DNA of 64,000 bases from positions 5,842,001 to 5,906,000 of the forward strand of contig JACCIC010000004.1 in assembly GCA_018907035.1 (NCBI GenBank). The letters run 5' to 3'. A model generated the notes under the pieces. That model searched no databases. It was not told where the DNA came from and was given only the letters and a program-made list of their open reading frames with translations. The stretch comes from Sycobia sp. Sy_11. Taxonomy: Eukaryota; Arthropoda; Insecta; Hymenoptera; Epichrysomallidae. A program made the translations under genes and the position numbers. This document shows positions 23,047 through 35,132 of this stretch, one piece after another; the first letter of the stretch is position 1; each line of letters begins with the position of its first letter.

Positions 23047-23126
23047 AAAGGAAAAAAGGAGATTAACCATCCAGCATACAGCTATAAGTGCCCTATTACC
23101 GTGGAGTTTTTAAACAGACATAAAAC

Positions 23127-26110
23127 ATGAGAATACTCCAACTGAATACCAACCATTGCGTAGCAGCTCATGACCTGCTGAAACAGACAATAAAGGAGCT
23201 AAGAATAGACATTGCTGTAATCTCCGAACCATATTGTGACAGGGTCAGACCACAGCGCTGGATAAGTGACACAAGCAATAGAGCTGCCCTCTGGATTTGT
23301 CAAAATAGGCAGGTACTAAAGCAGTCGAGTCATCGGAGCGAATTGATATCCTGGGCTAAAATACAAGAAATATACGTCTTTAGTGTATATGCTCCTCCAA
23401 GCTTGACGGACAAGCAGTTTGAAATCCTCGTAGCTAAATTAGTTGATGAAGCCATGGACAAGAAACCATTATTAATCGGTGGCGATTTTAACGCGTGGTC
23501 CACAGCCTGGGGAAGCGCTTCAACAAATAACAGAGGTAGTATGCTGCTTGATGGCCTTAATTCTCTTCAACTCCACGTGGTTAATAAAGGATCTGAATCC
23601 ACTTTCATTAGGGGTGATAAACAATCAGTCATTGATGTAACATTCGCCAGTGATGACTTGATTCAGCGGATCCTTAATTGGAGAGTAAGCGACCTTTACA
23701 CCCACAGTGATCACAGGGCGATCTTGTATGAGATTGCAGAGAAGAAAGTAAAGAACAAGTGCAATGAGTGGATGCCCACACGGAAATGGAACATCAGATC
23801 GCTAGACTGTGAAGTGTTCGCCACTATAATATCAGAAGAGCGTTTAGAATATGGTGTACCAGGCCATCTGGCAAATGCACTCATGAAGCATATCTCTGAA
23901 GCATGTGATGCATCGATGACTAGGACTAAGAGCGGATTTAAACATCGTCAATCTGTCTACTGGTGGACAAATGAAATTGCAGAATTGCGCAAACAATGTC
24001 ATCGCGCACGCAGACTTGCCCAGAGAGCCCGCACCCATCGTGATACGTTTAATAGTTTATTTAAAGAAGCACAGAGAGCGCTTGTCAAGGCCATTAAGGC
24101 AAGCAAGCGTCGATGCTGGCTTGAACTGTGTGCAGAGGCCAACAATGACTTATGGGGACGACCATACAAAACAGTCATGGCACGATTGAGTAGGGCACCA
24201 ATACAACCCACTAGCACGGTATTGATTGATAAGATTGTTTCCGCTCTCTTTCCCAATGACATCCATGGGACTGTACTGCGCACGCAACACTCGGACGATA
24301 TACCTCCTATAACAGAAATGGAGCTACATAATGCTTACGCTAAGACTAGAGACAATGCTGCCCCTGGCCCTGATGGTATCCCTAATGCGGCAGTTAAGTT
24401 GGCGATACAGAAGAATCCAGCTATATTTCTAAAAGTATATAATGTTTGTCTTCTTGAGGGTATCTTTCCTGATTGCTGGAAAACTCAAAGGTTAGTCCTG
24501 TTACCTAAACGCAATAAGCCACTTGATGATCCTTCATCATACAGGCCATTGTGTATGCTCGACACGGTAGGTAAAATATTTGAAAAAATAATATGTAGCC
24601 GACTAGAAGCATTCACTGAAGAATTGCATGGCTTATCCTCACGCCAATTTGGATTTCGGAAATCAAAATCAACAGTCGATGCCATTAAACTGGTAGTGTG
24701 TACCGCAAGAAATGCAATCAGTGGTAAGAGATGGAAAGGTGGCACTAAACAGTATTGTGCCATTATCGCTCTAGATGTCAAGAATGCCTTTAATTCAGCG
24801 CGCTGGTCTTCTATTATGAGTTCTCTTAAAGAGTTCGGAGTACCTGGTTATTTACAGAATGTCGTGGCCAGCTACTTTGAGAATAGGATGAAGGCACTGT
24901 ATCGCATAAGGTTACTGCGGGAGTCCCCCAGGGCTCAGTTATGGGACCTATATTGTGGAATATTATGTATGATGGCGTGTTGAGGATTCCACAACCGCCT
25001 GGTTCAATAACAGTAGGGTACGCCGACGATATCGCTCTAGTAGTGACGGCTAAGACCCTTGATGAACTTACTGAAAATGCCAATGAGGCAATCAGCAACA
25101 TCAGTAGATGGATTAAGACGGCTGGTCTACAATTAGCGGAGCACAAGACAGAAGTAGTTCTTGTCAGCAGTCGTAAGAAGGTAGATAGTATTACTCTTAA
25201 AGTTGGTAGCTGCCGCATTAGTTCTGCGCCATCTTTACGATACTTGGGTGTCCAGCTTGATGCCAGGTTAAATTTCAAAGAACATCTAAAGATATCTGGC
25301 GAAAAAGCGCAACGAGTTTCAGCTGCCTTGTATCGGCTTATGCCTAACATTGGTGGCCCACGTCCACCCCAGAGGAAACTATTAGCTTATGTTGTTAATT
25401 CTGTCAGCATGTATGCAGCACCAATCTGGCATCATGCATGCGGAATTAAATCGTATTGTGAGTTGGCCATTGCGACCCGTCGTCGCTCCTGTATACGTAT
25501 TATTAGTGGTTACAGGACGGTATCCACCGACGCAGCTGAGGTACTTGGCGGAATTCTTCCTTTCGATTTAGCTGCAGATGAACTGGCTAGGCTGCATAAC
25601 ATATGTAAGGCCGCAGTGGATTCCCTACAAGGTGCTAGAAATGTGGAACGTCATCGTTCTATAGAAATATGGCAAAAACGATGGACCGATTCTAGCAAAG
25701 GCCGATGGACTTATCGTATCCTCCCAGACATACACAGATGGATCAACAGGAAACACGGGGAATTAGATTTCCACCTAACTCAGTTGTTTACTGGACATGG
25801 TTGTTTTAGGTCCTATTTCCACCGCTTTCACCTGGATAATAATGATCTCTGCCCCATCTGTCCGACTTTGGTCGAGGATGCTGAGCATATATTAGTGAGC
25901 TGCCCTCGTTTTAGAACACAACGTGAGCACTTGATGAACATCATCAATAAGCCAATAAGACCAGAGAGCATCCTATCAATAATGCTGGAATCTTCTGAAA
26001 ACTGGAAGGCAGTAGCCAGTTTCGCAAAAGAGGTGATGACCAAACTTAGATATGCCGATAGAACTAGGCGAATGGCCCAGGATGAACCAGGCCAACTGAT
26101 CCTATTTTAA
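23127..26110 (+). pseudogene. R1-clade ORF2: endonuclease and reverse transcriptase, one frameshift
   Basis: The first frame (618 codons) holds the endonuclease: LQLNTN at the start, an ISEPY box, GGDFNAW (about 23479), DVTFAS and HSDHRAIL (about 23703). It continues into the RT with APGPDGIPN, YRPLCMLDTVGKIFEK, RQFGFRKSKST and ALDVKNAFNSARW. One base is missing near 24908. The second frame (389 codons, from about 24941) continues with the catalytic YADD at 25019-25030, a thumb, and a C-terminal CPIC...HILVSC knuckle. The stop is at 26108. One repaired base would give an ORF2 of about 990 residues, a normal size for the clade. Confidence 0.92.
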
Positions 26111-26298
26111 GATACAGAGGACGAACACCGAACCCCTGATCACCTGTGTGGATGGGGGACGTAGGATAGTGTCATAAGAAGAGGAGTCGTATAGGCTAAC
26201 TAACAGCCCCGCCGAAGTAATATTCCCGGATAGTTCCGGCGGGATGCTGGTTTCGAGAGGCCACTAGTGCAGAGCTTGCTCTGCCTACGCCTAATAAA

Positions 26299-26301
<3 letters not shown>

Positions 26302-26373
<72 letters not shown>

Positions 26374-26396
26374 GAGAGACACACAGCACACATATT

Positions 26397-26439
<43 letters not shown>
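26302..26439. repeat. (AC)n-(GA)n-(AT)n compound microsatellite, 3' target of the R1-clade LINE
   Basis: AC tract at about 26302-26332, GA tract at about 26332-26379 and AT tract at about 26401-26439, directly following the A-rich end of the element. Confidence 0.95.
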
Positions 26440-26444
<5 letters not shown>

Positions 26445-26511
26445 TATCTAATTTTCGTACACATAAAGTCAAAGTCTTGATTAGAAAAGACGTCGTTCAT
26501 TCCAATATTAG

Positions 26512-26740
26512 AAAAAGTTGAGGAAATCTAACTAGAATCAAAATAGAAAGCCTAACAATTTCCTTACTTCTCTTACTGTGCAGATTCCGCCTAGAAAAAC
26601 GTGAGTTTTTCCAAAATAGGGAGAAGTTAAGGAAATCTAACTAAAACCAAGATAGAAATCCTAATCATTTCCTTAAGTTTTCTGCTTGTAAAATTTTGAC
26701 TATACAAAACACGCATTTCTTTCAAGAATCAATAAAAGAT
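26512..26740. repeat. two-copy tandem repeat of about 113 bases
   Basis: Diverged direct copies share AAGTTRAGGAAATCTAACTA, ATAGAAA, CCTAA and AATTTCCTTA in order. Part of the right arm of the CTACCCGTG element. Confidence 0.6.
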
Positions 26741-26918
26741 AACGAAATCTGAAGAAAGTCGAGAAAGTAATAATTAATATAAGATGATTATTAGATGATC
26801 GAAGGGAAATCTAACTCGGATCTGGCGAGATTTACCTACATGAGGAAATCATCAGTAATACTGACTAGGATCTAGCCCGAACTAGGGATATACCGAATAT
26901 ATTTCTGCACGGGTAGTG

Positions 26919-28320
26919 CTCCAAGTTGGATGCCAAGCTGCTGCGACTATAGCTGCTGCCAATACAGCTTTATTTGAAAAAAAATCTACAGCGTCTCCTG
27001 GCATGGACGGCATTACCTATGACATTATTAAAAAACTACCTATCAAGTATCATTTGATTTTATTGGACATCTTTAATGAACTTTTCACTGCAGCTTGCTA
27101 TCCACCCAGTTGGAAAAATAGTTTCGTGCATTTTATTAAAAAAACAAATAATAACGGCGTTCGACTGATTTCTCTTACTTCATGTGTCTGTAAACTATTT
27201 GAATCGCTAATAAAAAACAGACTTTAGTGGTGGTAAGAACACTTTCAATTACTACCGAAAAATCAGGCCGGGTTTAGAACCGGCAGATCATGCACCGATA
27301 ACATTGTTAATCTCACCACGCAAATCAATGAAGCCTTTTTTCGAAAGAAATCTGTACTAGCTGCATTTCTTGATGTCTCTGGCGCATTTGACAATGTAAA
27401 CTGCGATATTCTGTTAAATAAATTAGCAGATATTGGCTGTTCAGGAAAAATAATTAAATTTGTGAAATTTCTTACGATCGAGAGATTAATTTATTCTGAT
27501 AATTTAGGAGATTCCTTTAGAATCGGAAATAAAGGTGTACCTCAGGGCGGTGTTTTAAGTCCTCTACTGTATATAATATGATATATGTGAAAAATGTTGT
27601 CGATAACTTACCTAAAAGCGTCGAAATATGCCAATTTGCCGATGATCTACTGATTTATTCCAAACTCTCCCCTTCTCAAAAATGTAGAAGCGTAATAGAA
27701 AAAGCAACAAATATTATTAAAAATATATAATCTAAGTATAATAGGTTTAGATCTCGCACCAGAGAAAACAGTATTAATACATTTTAATAATCACAATATA
27801 AAACCAGGAGAAGTACAAATTACGGTCGATCAGTGTATTATAAAATCTAGTGAAACAGTACGTTTTTTAGGAATTATTCTCGATTATAAGCTCTCATTTA
27901 AAGATCAAATTTCTTATGTACTACAAAGATGTACTAGAAGCCTCAATATCATTAAATACCTATGCGGTATCTGCTGGGGCACTGATCCTAATACTCTTAT
28001 AGTTTTCTACAAGAATTTAGTCCGATCAATTTTTGATTACGCTTCTTTTATCTATTTCCCATCGCAAAAGGAACTAGTAAGCAAAATAGAAAAAATTCAG
28101 TACTGCGCTTTGCGAAAAGCACTCGGTTACCGACTAAGTACTCCTGTAAATATTATATTAGACGTATCTAAAATGCTATTGCTGAAAGAGCGAACTAAAT
28201 TCCTGTGCCAATGCTATATAAGCAAAATTATAAATAATAAGAAATCGTCTCTCTTCACGAATCTACAAAAATATATCTCTTTCCTTAAAAAAATAGCCAT
28301 AAACCTAATAAAAGATTAAT
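26919..28320 (+). pseudogene. I-clade LINE reverse transcriptase
   Basis: The RT palm and fingers are recognisable across several frames: SPGMDGI (26994), PSWKNSFVHFI, RLISLTS (about 27160), FLDVSGAFDNV (about 27370), GVPQGGVLSPLLY (about 27533), and the catalytic FADD at 27635-27646. The thumb region continues to a stop at 28318. Several frameshifts are present, for example near 27225 and 27580. It joins upstream to the endonuclease half if the insertion is removed. Confidence 0.85.
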
Positions 28321-28516
28321 ATTATTTAATTCTTGTGCAGAATTCGTACAAGATAACTATAGTCATCTCCTTACTGGCCACAATCTTTATGATTATGAAT
28401 ATAAAACGTACTACACCAAATTACATGTCAATTTTGAATTAGGTTTTTAGATAAGAAGCTCTCCCAATCCAAATACTGTATTAAATAATTTCATTGTTGA
28501 ATAAAACTGCGCTACT

Positions 28517-29068
28517 ATGTATACTGATGGAAGCAAGATCTCAAAAGCACTAGTCACGGGTTTTTCCTGTTTTTCCCCTGAGTTATCTATAAAAACAAGC
28601 ATATCAATCAGCAAATTTGCTTCCGTATTTACTGCAGAATGTGCTGCTCTCTCAGTTGCCCTTGACATTGCACTTATGAATACAAGCAGAAGCTATCTGA
28701 TTTTCTCAAACTCCCTAAGTGCTCTGCAGAGTCTTAATTCAACAAAAACTTCGAGCTATAGAAATTCGCATATTCTAGAGATTAAGAGAAAATATAATTT
28801 ATTTTTAGAACAGAACCCCAACTATCAAATTAGATTTGTTTGGATCCCATCTCATATTGGCCTTCATGGTAATGAAATTGCAGATAACTTAGCAAAAGAG
28901 GCCACTAAAAACATCCCTACCAACACTTTTCCAATCCCATACACTGATCTCTTTTCAGAATTCAAAGAAAATGCGATAAAACAAACTGAGTTGTTTATAA
29001 AAGATCGATCATTATTCACAGGTAAAAAATACTTTCAGGCATTTTGTCTTAAAAAATCGAAATCTTGA
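28517..29068 (+). pseudogene. I-clade LINE RNase H domain
   Basis: A 183-residue open frame with YTDGSK at the start (first catalytic Asp), AECAALSVAL (catalytic Glu) and, instead of the expected DS at the third position, a SNSLSALQSL segment. WIPSHIGLHGNEIAD follows (fourth acidic residue). The third catalytic Asp therefore looks replaced by Asn. The frame ends at 29066. Confidence 0.85.
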
Positions 29069-29069
29069 T

Positions 29070-29390
29070 TTGTAAATAAAAAATTAAACAGAAGATGTAT
29101 TACTACAATAAATCGCTGCAGATCAGACCACTACAGTCTAGCAGCTTCTCTTGCCAGAGTGAATATTATCAACGATCCCACATGCGCATGCGGCTCTACG
29201 TCACAAGATCTGAATCACGTATTATGGCAATGCAAGCTTCACGAGGAAGTAAGAAAATCTTTCATAAAGAAACTCGTTAGACTGAAGTTACAACTACCCT
29301 TGATTATAGAGACATTAATAGCCAATCCTAACACTCGAATATGTCAAATAATCTACGAATTCTTCAATAAATGTAACCTTTATATATAGC
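29070..29390 (+). pseudogene. I-clade LINE C-terminal zinc-knuckle region and 3' end
   Basis: An open frame at 29159-29389 shows CACGS...DLNHVLWQC, the Cys-Cys-His-Cys knuckle typical of I-type ORF2 C-termini. The 3' untranslated region and A-rich tail follow to about 29606. Confidence 0.75.
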
Positions 29391-29982
29391 GTGCTATTAT
29401 CTTCTGCTGGAAGGTAGATACAATCTTTCTGCATTGGTCGATCGGAAATCTTCTGTAAAGATCCATTATATGTATTATAATAAAAATTAAAAATTAACAT
29501 TTATATCCGACAAAATGTATCTATAATAATGTATATATATGTATATGTTTATAGCTGTATAAGCCTTTTTATAGGCTTGGGTAAGCTCAATAAAAAAAAA
29601 AAAAAAGATACGAATGATACTCGAGTTCGTTATAACTGTACAGTAAAAGAAAACTGCTGTGAGGATGAGTATAAAAAGGGCGAAATTGATATACTATGAA
29701 GATTATAGCGGGTCGCTTTCTTCTGTCCGTCCGACCTACGCGCTTGCGCGTATGTCCTCGAAAACTCATCGACAGGCGGCTATAATGGATAAAAGAAAAA
29801 TATCGCCATAATAACGCAAATATTTGCCCATGTTCAGCACGCATAAGCGGCATCGACTCGAGAACCTCTGCTCTGCGATTAATGCGAGGGTGAGGTCTGC
29901 TTCGATCAGCGCGCATACGCAAACGTATGAACAGGCCACCCCCTCTCGAGAGAACAATGCGCGGGTGTAGCGGCAGGGACGA

Positions 29983-29984
<2 letters not shown>

Positions 29985-30036
<52 letters not shown>
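29985..30036. repeat. (AT)n microsatellite
   Basis: About 25 perfect TA units. Confidence 0.97.
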
Positions 30037-30037
<1 letters not shown>

Positions 30038-31359
30038 GTATGTATGTACCTACTAGTCGATTGTAATACATCGAGATTTGAATATTTTATGAGAAAACAA
30101 CAAGGGGGGGATTCAAAGATTTTTGCTGGGTTCTCGATTCGATCGGATCTCGATAATAGTGCAATGCGAATAAGGAGGTTAGGTCGTTATTGTATTATTC
30201 ACATGCTTAGGTATGATATAAGGATTTATTATATTATTTATGTATAAGTGTTGTTGAATTTTGAGGGGCTACTTACTCCGACTGAGAGCCATGTTCTCAA
30301 AAAGTTTTCTCTCGGTTGACGGCTCTCACGGATTCTCACCGAGCACTCCTTATAAGCTCTCTTGTATCTCTCTTTTAAAATCCAATGCCTTACAAGTAAA
30401 CAATAGATCAAAGTTCATATTTAACATTTTACGAGCGATAAGAAAAGGGCCGGAGAAGGCTAAAGAAAATCAGAATATGTCCAATCTTATTATTATATTT
30501 TTAGACAATTTTTAAATGTTCTTTAAATAATATCTGATTCTGCTTGCTTGAAATACATATTTTTTAATAAATTCGATAGCGTATAGTTGAAGACCTCGAG
30601 TATAGTTATTAAACATTACTTTTTGATAAAAATTTCAGATTTTTTTTTTGTTTTATAAAATCGATATTATCTTGGAAATTAAGCATCGGATGGAATTCAT
30701 GAGAACTTTTTTTGAAACCAAACAGTTGATATTTGCTCTTTGGTTCTCGTCGATACTCTTTGGTTCACAGTCAAGATCTTATTGGTACTGTTTGATTTTT
30801 AAACTGGGTTTCATGTTCTCTTTAGAAGTGAATAGCCCTCTCGCTTAATTTTCAAATGATAGCCTTGAAGTCGATGTACCGAAATCCCGAATAAGGAATC
30901 GATTAAATTTTTTATGCAAAACTTATAATCGTCATGTATTATTTTTTTGAAATATGGTAAAAAAATTTGATTAGCTAGTACACCCGAGTATATCTATATC
31001 ATATTTTCAATACATCTATCGATAGATATTTGATCACCATATGTATTATAAACGTAATTAAGATCCAGTCATAAATATTTAAAAAAAATTATTTTTGCTA
31101 AACATTCCTGATACAGTATAATATTATTATTAGTGTCGTATTAAGCTTTTACAGGGTCTGGTGCTAAAATCAAGGTGCTCCTCCCCGTAAGATTGTGATT
31201 TCTCCAGCGCGTGTGGAAATAAATATGTCTTGTGATTATACGATCTTCTGTTAAGAATGGAAATTATACATAATTGAATTCTCTATAAAATGAAAAATTT
31301 TTTCGAATATAAGCAAAATAAAAAATAAAAATACAGAACTATATAACTATACTTTCAGG

Positions 31360-31361
<2 letters not shown>

Positions 31362-31401
<40 letters not shown>
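31362..31401. repeat. (CT)n microsatellite
   Basis: About 19 perfect CT units followed by a T-run. Confidence 0.97.
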
Positions 31402-31402
<1 letters not shown>

Positions 31403-31942
31403 TTTTTTGAACTATTTCTGGTAGAAGTAAATGCAGTAATCATAGATGGTCGGTTTCCGATGTAATTTTAGTAGAGTTTAGTTGAAAATGGGCAACACCT
31501 GAAACATTTGGCTTGAAAACGTATTTTTTTTTATTCTTCCAATGGCCGAACAAACGACCAGATTTTTCGATTATTTCATAATTTAATGCAGCTTAGTAAG
31601 TAAGTCGAGAGATATTTTTAGCAACTGCTTTGGTACTAAAAATACAAGCGACCATAAAATATATACGAGGTAATTAAAACAATAATATAATATGAACGGA
31701 AAAACACCAAAAGCAACATTATTTTATACCAATATTATTATTATAATATTTTCTTCGATTATAGAAATTTTATATTAAATTACAATTTTATTAAGACATA
31801 ATATCGAGGCATGATTTTAATTTTGCATTTTTCTAAAGTTTAAGTCCTGAATTGTTTTATGCTGATCTGTATATTTTGTTTTGCATAAACATATTTTATA
31901 ATTAATAATTTTACTTGCATTAACTGATTTAAAGTAAACAAA

Positions 31943-32297
31943 TTAATATTTTTATTGGCCTTACAGACTTTTTAATAAACTAACATAATTATAATGATAG
32001 TCATACTGCCCATATTTATGATCGAACCGCGTAAAATCGACCCCGTGAAACATAAAACCTGAAATATTAAAATTCAAAGTAATTTTTTTAATCGAGTCTC
32101 TGAACAGATGCCGAAGTGGCTAAAAACGTCGGGCTTCGCAGACGTAAAAATTTTTGGTGAAGCGGACAGAAAGATTAGTTCTTTGCTAGAAAAAAAATAA
32201 TTTTCATTTTAATATTTCAGGTTTTATATTTCAGATTCTGCGTGGGGGATTATAAATATAAGGGTAGCTTGACTGTTATTATAATTATACTAGTTGG
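31943..32297. repeat. MITE family 1, copy 2
   Basis: The left end has TTAATATTTTTATTGGCCTT and ACAGACTTTTTAATA. The right part has TATTTCAGATTCTGCG and GGGTAGCTTGACTG in inverted relation. The interior carries a short tRNA-like A-box sequence (GATGCCGAAGTGGCTAA) near 32108. Confidence 0.6.
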
Positions 32298-33004
32298 TCA
32301 AAGAGACTGCCAGATTAGTTAGAATACTTATTAGTTTATTTATATTTCTTTTTCATTTAGAACAAATTAATATTATTTAATTATACATTCATAACTTTAT
32401 ATCTTTACGTTAATTTTAACCTCTTAACATTCACTAAAAATACGAACAATAATCATTTGATTTTTAATAGTCATATAGTATTATCACGACAACATAACCA
32501 GCAATATATTCAAAACAATTTGTTTAATTTGAGTACTGCAATGTGAAATAATTAAACTATGAAATGTTAAAAAAAATAAAACGAAACGACAAATTGTAAT
32601 TAATTTATTATCAAATATTATTGTACTTAAAATAATAAAAATTAATTTTTTTCACCGATAAGGAAATGTTCATAAACGACGTAGTCTGCAGGAGGGCGGA
32701 GGACAGTTAATTGATAGTTAATGATAAGCTATACATGAAGGGGGGGGGGAGAGATCCACACTAAGAGTGAACAGTGCGTTGTATTTTTCTTTATGTATAT
32801 ATTACTGCTTTCAAAAACTCGTGCAGGTAGTATTTATAAAATGAGAAGGAAAAAAATGAAACATACCTGTGATTTTTATTTTCATAGAGAAATTCTACCG
32901 ACCCTACTGTCTATGCGTATCCATAATGAAAATAGGACACATATAGTCATGAAAAATTGTTTTAGTATTAGCAACCATAGGATTATTTTTTATGCTATTT
33001 AAAG

Positions 33005-33095
33005 TCGCTCTATTTATGCATCCAAATGCCGCGCCGGTGCTAATCAGCGACGAAGATCTACAATGTGTTTGTAGAGTCATCGTAGGCCTCAAAAA
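33005..33095 (-). repeat. tRNA-derived SINE-like repeat, copy with internal deletion
   Basis: Shares GGTGCTAATCAGCGACG, TCTACRATGTGTTTGTA and CATCGTAGG with the longer copy at 33290-33475, but lacks the tRNA-like middle. Confidence 0.6.
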
Positions 33096-33289
33096 ATTTC
33101 GATAAGATTATTTAGAGATTATATTACAAAAAAGGGTATGGTTTTTTTCTTTTTTATAAAGTTTTCTATGTACTGATTTTAAGGGAATGGCGGAATAAAA
33201 ATTGACGGTCATGATACAAAGACCGTTTTTGCCGATTAAGTAAATTTAAAGCATTGCGGATCGAAAAATACTAGTATATGAGATACCTT

Positions 33290-33475
33290 TTTTCGCTCTA
33301 TTTATGCTTCCAATTATCGGTGCTAATCAGCGACGGAGGTCTACGATGTGTTTGTAAACAAAGCACATGTAAATAATGACAGCGGTGCATGTATCAATCG
33401 TCCGAGACCGGGATTTGAACTCGGATCACCAAGTTACTAGTCCTTCGCTCTAGTGATAGAGCCATCGTAGGTCAT
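33290..33475 (-). repeat. tRNA-derived SINE-like repeat, longer copy
   Basis: Minus strand: a tRNA-like head with A box (TGGCTCTATCACTAGAGCG) and B box (GAGTTCAAATCCCGG) at about 33470-33400. A body shared with 33005-33095 follows. Fits a polymerase III-derived SINE. It is not a functional tRNA gene, because the stems do not close. Confidence 0.65.
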
Positions 33476-34495
33476 ATATGAGGTACCTGCTACCAAGAGA
33501 AAATAATTTATAATTTGTAAAAGAACAAAAATTCCTGACGAAAGTTGCAAATTACAACATGATATGGTAAACATCGTCCGACGTAAGCAGACGTAAGCAA
33601 ATATGCGCAATGCACCAAGGACTGCGTCAGAAAACGAGGCATATTTTCTCGATTAGTTTAAACAATTTAAACTCTTCAGTTTAAACAATAATTACATCAA
33701 AGCAAAAGAATCGACACCAATTTAATTTGTGTTAATCGAAACTTCAATCTGAGAATAGTAAAATATGATTTGAGTTGGTCACTCCGTTTTCATATCTTCG
33801 ATTGGTCCAATTCACCGACAACAACATTTAATCTGTTTTTCTTGAGATTATAAATATAAATCTAATGTTATAGTTCAAGACGAAAAAAAATTAATCGAAG
33901 TTCGTGCGTAGCAGAATTATTCAGAAAAATACACATTTTCGAAATTTTCCGTATTTTGCCATTTTGAAAAATAAAGCGAAATATAGCTGAGCAAAGAAAT
34001 TTTTCCCGCCAACTACAACAATTTTTTTTCACCTTTGTCCACACTTTAGAATTTTTTTTAATTAAAAAAAAAAAAAAAACAAATCAAAATAAAACATTTT
34101 CAATTTGAAAAAATTTTTTTAAACGAATATCTACTATATCATTTTTCTAAAGCATGGAAACGCAATTTGGAATACGGAAATCGAAAGAGAACATCGAAAA
34201 ATAGTAAGACAATTAGGTTTGAATAAATAAATTTAATAAATGCTTGAAATCCGAATGTACACATTCATAACGTAAAAAAAATCCAACGATCTGTACAAGC
34301 AAGTGGATGTTTTTTATTAGTTATTTTATAAATAGAATTGTCGTGGCATTTATTATTTTTCGATTTTTCAGCGAGGCTTCATAATGAGTTATAAAATTCC
34401 CAAATTATCTTCGTTAATGAAATCATACATAATTATGTAAAAATTTTAACAATCTGTAATTAAAGTATTATGTACATGTTATCTTCATTAGACGT

Positions 34496-34541
34496 AAGTC
34501 ACGTTGCTTATTTCAAAAAGTTGGGTACATACATATATAAA
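34496..34541 (+). promoter_or_regulatory. core promoter of Cys-rich peptide gene 1
   Basis: AAGTCACGTT at 34496-34505 and a TATATAAA box at 34534-34541, start-to-start distance 38 bases, ATG 80 bases after the TATA start. The same arrangement precedes all four paralogues. Confidence 0.75.
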
Positions 34542-34613
34542 TGAAGTTCTTGCCATGTTTCGAAAAAAAAATTATCTGTTCAAATAATTTTCGTAATCTA
34601 TAAATTTTTCATA

Positions 34614-34912
34614 ATGAAATATTTGCACATTATTCTCTTTTTACTTATCTCTGCCATATACATTGCAAGCAACGAAGGTAAGTGATCTGATAATCAATAT
34701 GTAAACTAAGAATATATAAATAAAAATATATTGCTCACAACAAAGTGTAGAGGCAAAAAGTATCTGATCTACTCGAAGGGCCAATTAAGCCACGGCTCGG
34801 AAAAAAAAGTGTACGCAGCTCTGAGGTGTCCTGACCGAAACTAGACACATACAAAAACATGTGCAAAGAGAACATATCACTGAATTGTTCGGAAGAATTT
34901 AGGATCCTTTCT

Positions 34913-34968
<56 letters not shown>

Positions 34969-35082
34969 AGTGAGATGTTCTCTTTGCACATGTTTTTGTA
35001 TGTGTCTAGTTTCGTTCAGGACACGTCAGAGCTGCGTACACCTTTTTTTCGGAGCCGTGGCTTAAGTTCAAGTAGATCAGAT

Positions 35083-35132
<50 letters not shown>

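Larger units (their letters stand above)
21581..26301 (+). mobile_element. R1-clade LINE inserted in a CA microsatellite
   Basis: A nearly full-length non-LTR retrotransposon. It has a 5' untranslated region (21581-21743), a gag-like ORF1 (21744-23046), an endonuclease-RT ORF2 (23127-26110) and a 3' untranslated region ending in AATAAAAAAA. The 5' flank is (CA)n and the 3' flank resumes as (AC)n followed by (GA)n. Some R1-clade families (for example Waldo-type) are known to target AC-type microsatellites, and this layout fits that. ORF1 and ORF2 each carry one frameshift, but otherwise the frames are long and clean, suggesting a fairly young copy. Confidence 0.88.
20745..26918. mobile_element. 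DNA-type element with CTACCCGTG inverted termini, inserted in the I-clade LINE
   Basis: The left end reads CTACCCGTGTAGAAATTTAT and the right end, inverted, CTACCCGTGCAGAAATATAT, forming imperfect terminal inverted repeats of about 25 bases. No transposase is recognisable in the remaining own sequence (20745-21450 and 26440-26918), so it is non-autonomous. The right part contains about two 113-base direct repeats (about 26512-26740) around GGAAATCTAACT. Target-site duplication could not be settled because the left flank (GGGTAG) is itself complementary to the end. The R1-clade LINE lies inside it. Confidence 0.65.
19574..29606 (+). mobile_element. I-clade LINE, split by nested insertions
   Basis: A non-LTR retrotransposon in two halves, about 19574-20744 and 26919-29606. 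The left half has an endonuclease. The right half has a reverse transcriptase, an RNase H and a C-terminal zinc knuckle, and ends in an A-rich tail (about 29591-29606) after AATAAA. The RNase H downstream of the reverse transcriptase fits the I superfamily. The 5' end is not recognised, so it is probably 5'-truncated. Many stops and frameshifts make it inactive. The interruption lies between the endonuclease-RT linker and the RT domain and consists of a DNA element that itself carries an R1-clade LINE. Confidence 0.85.
29607..34480. other. intergenic region with repeats
   Basis: After the LINE tail comes a moderately GC-rich stretch (29.7-30.2 kb) with an AT microsatellite and no recognisable gene. 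Beyond it lie a CT microsatellite (about 31362-31401), a MITE copy, tRNA-derived repeats (33.0-33.5 kb) and AT-rich DNA. No protein-coding gene recognised. Confidence 0.5.

Noticed and set aside
32100..32165. Possible tRNA gene around GATGCCGAAGTGGCTAA
   Set aside because: Only an A-box-like stretch is present; no B box or closing stems at the right distance. It lies in a MITE interior.
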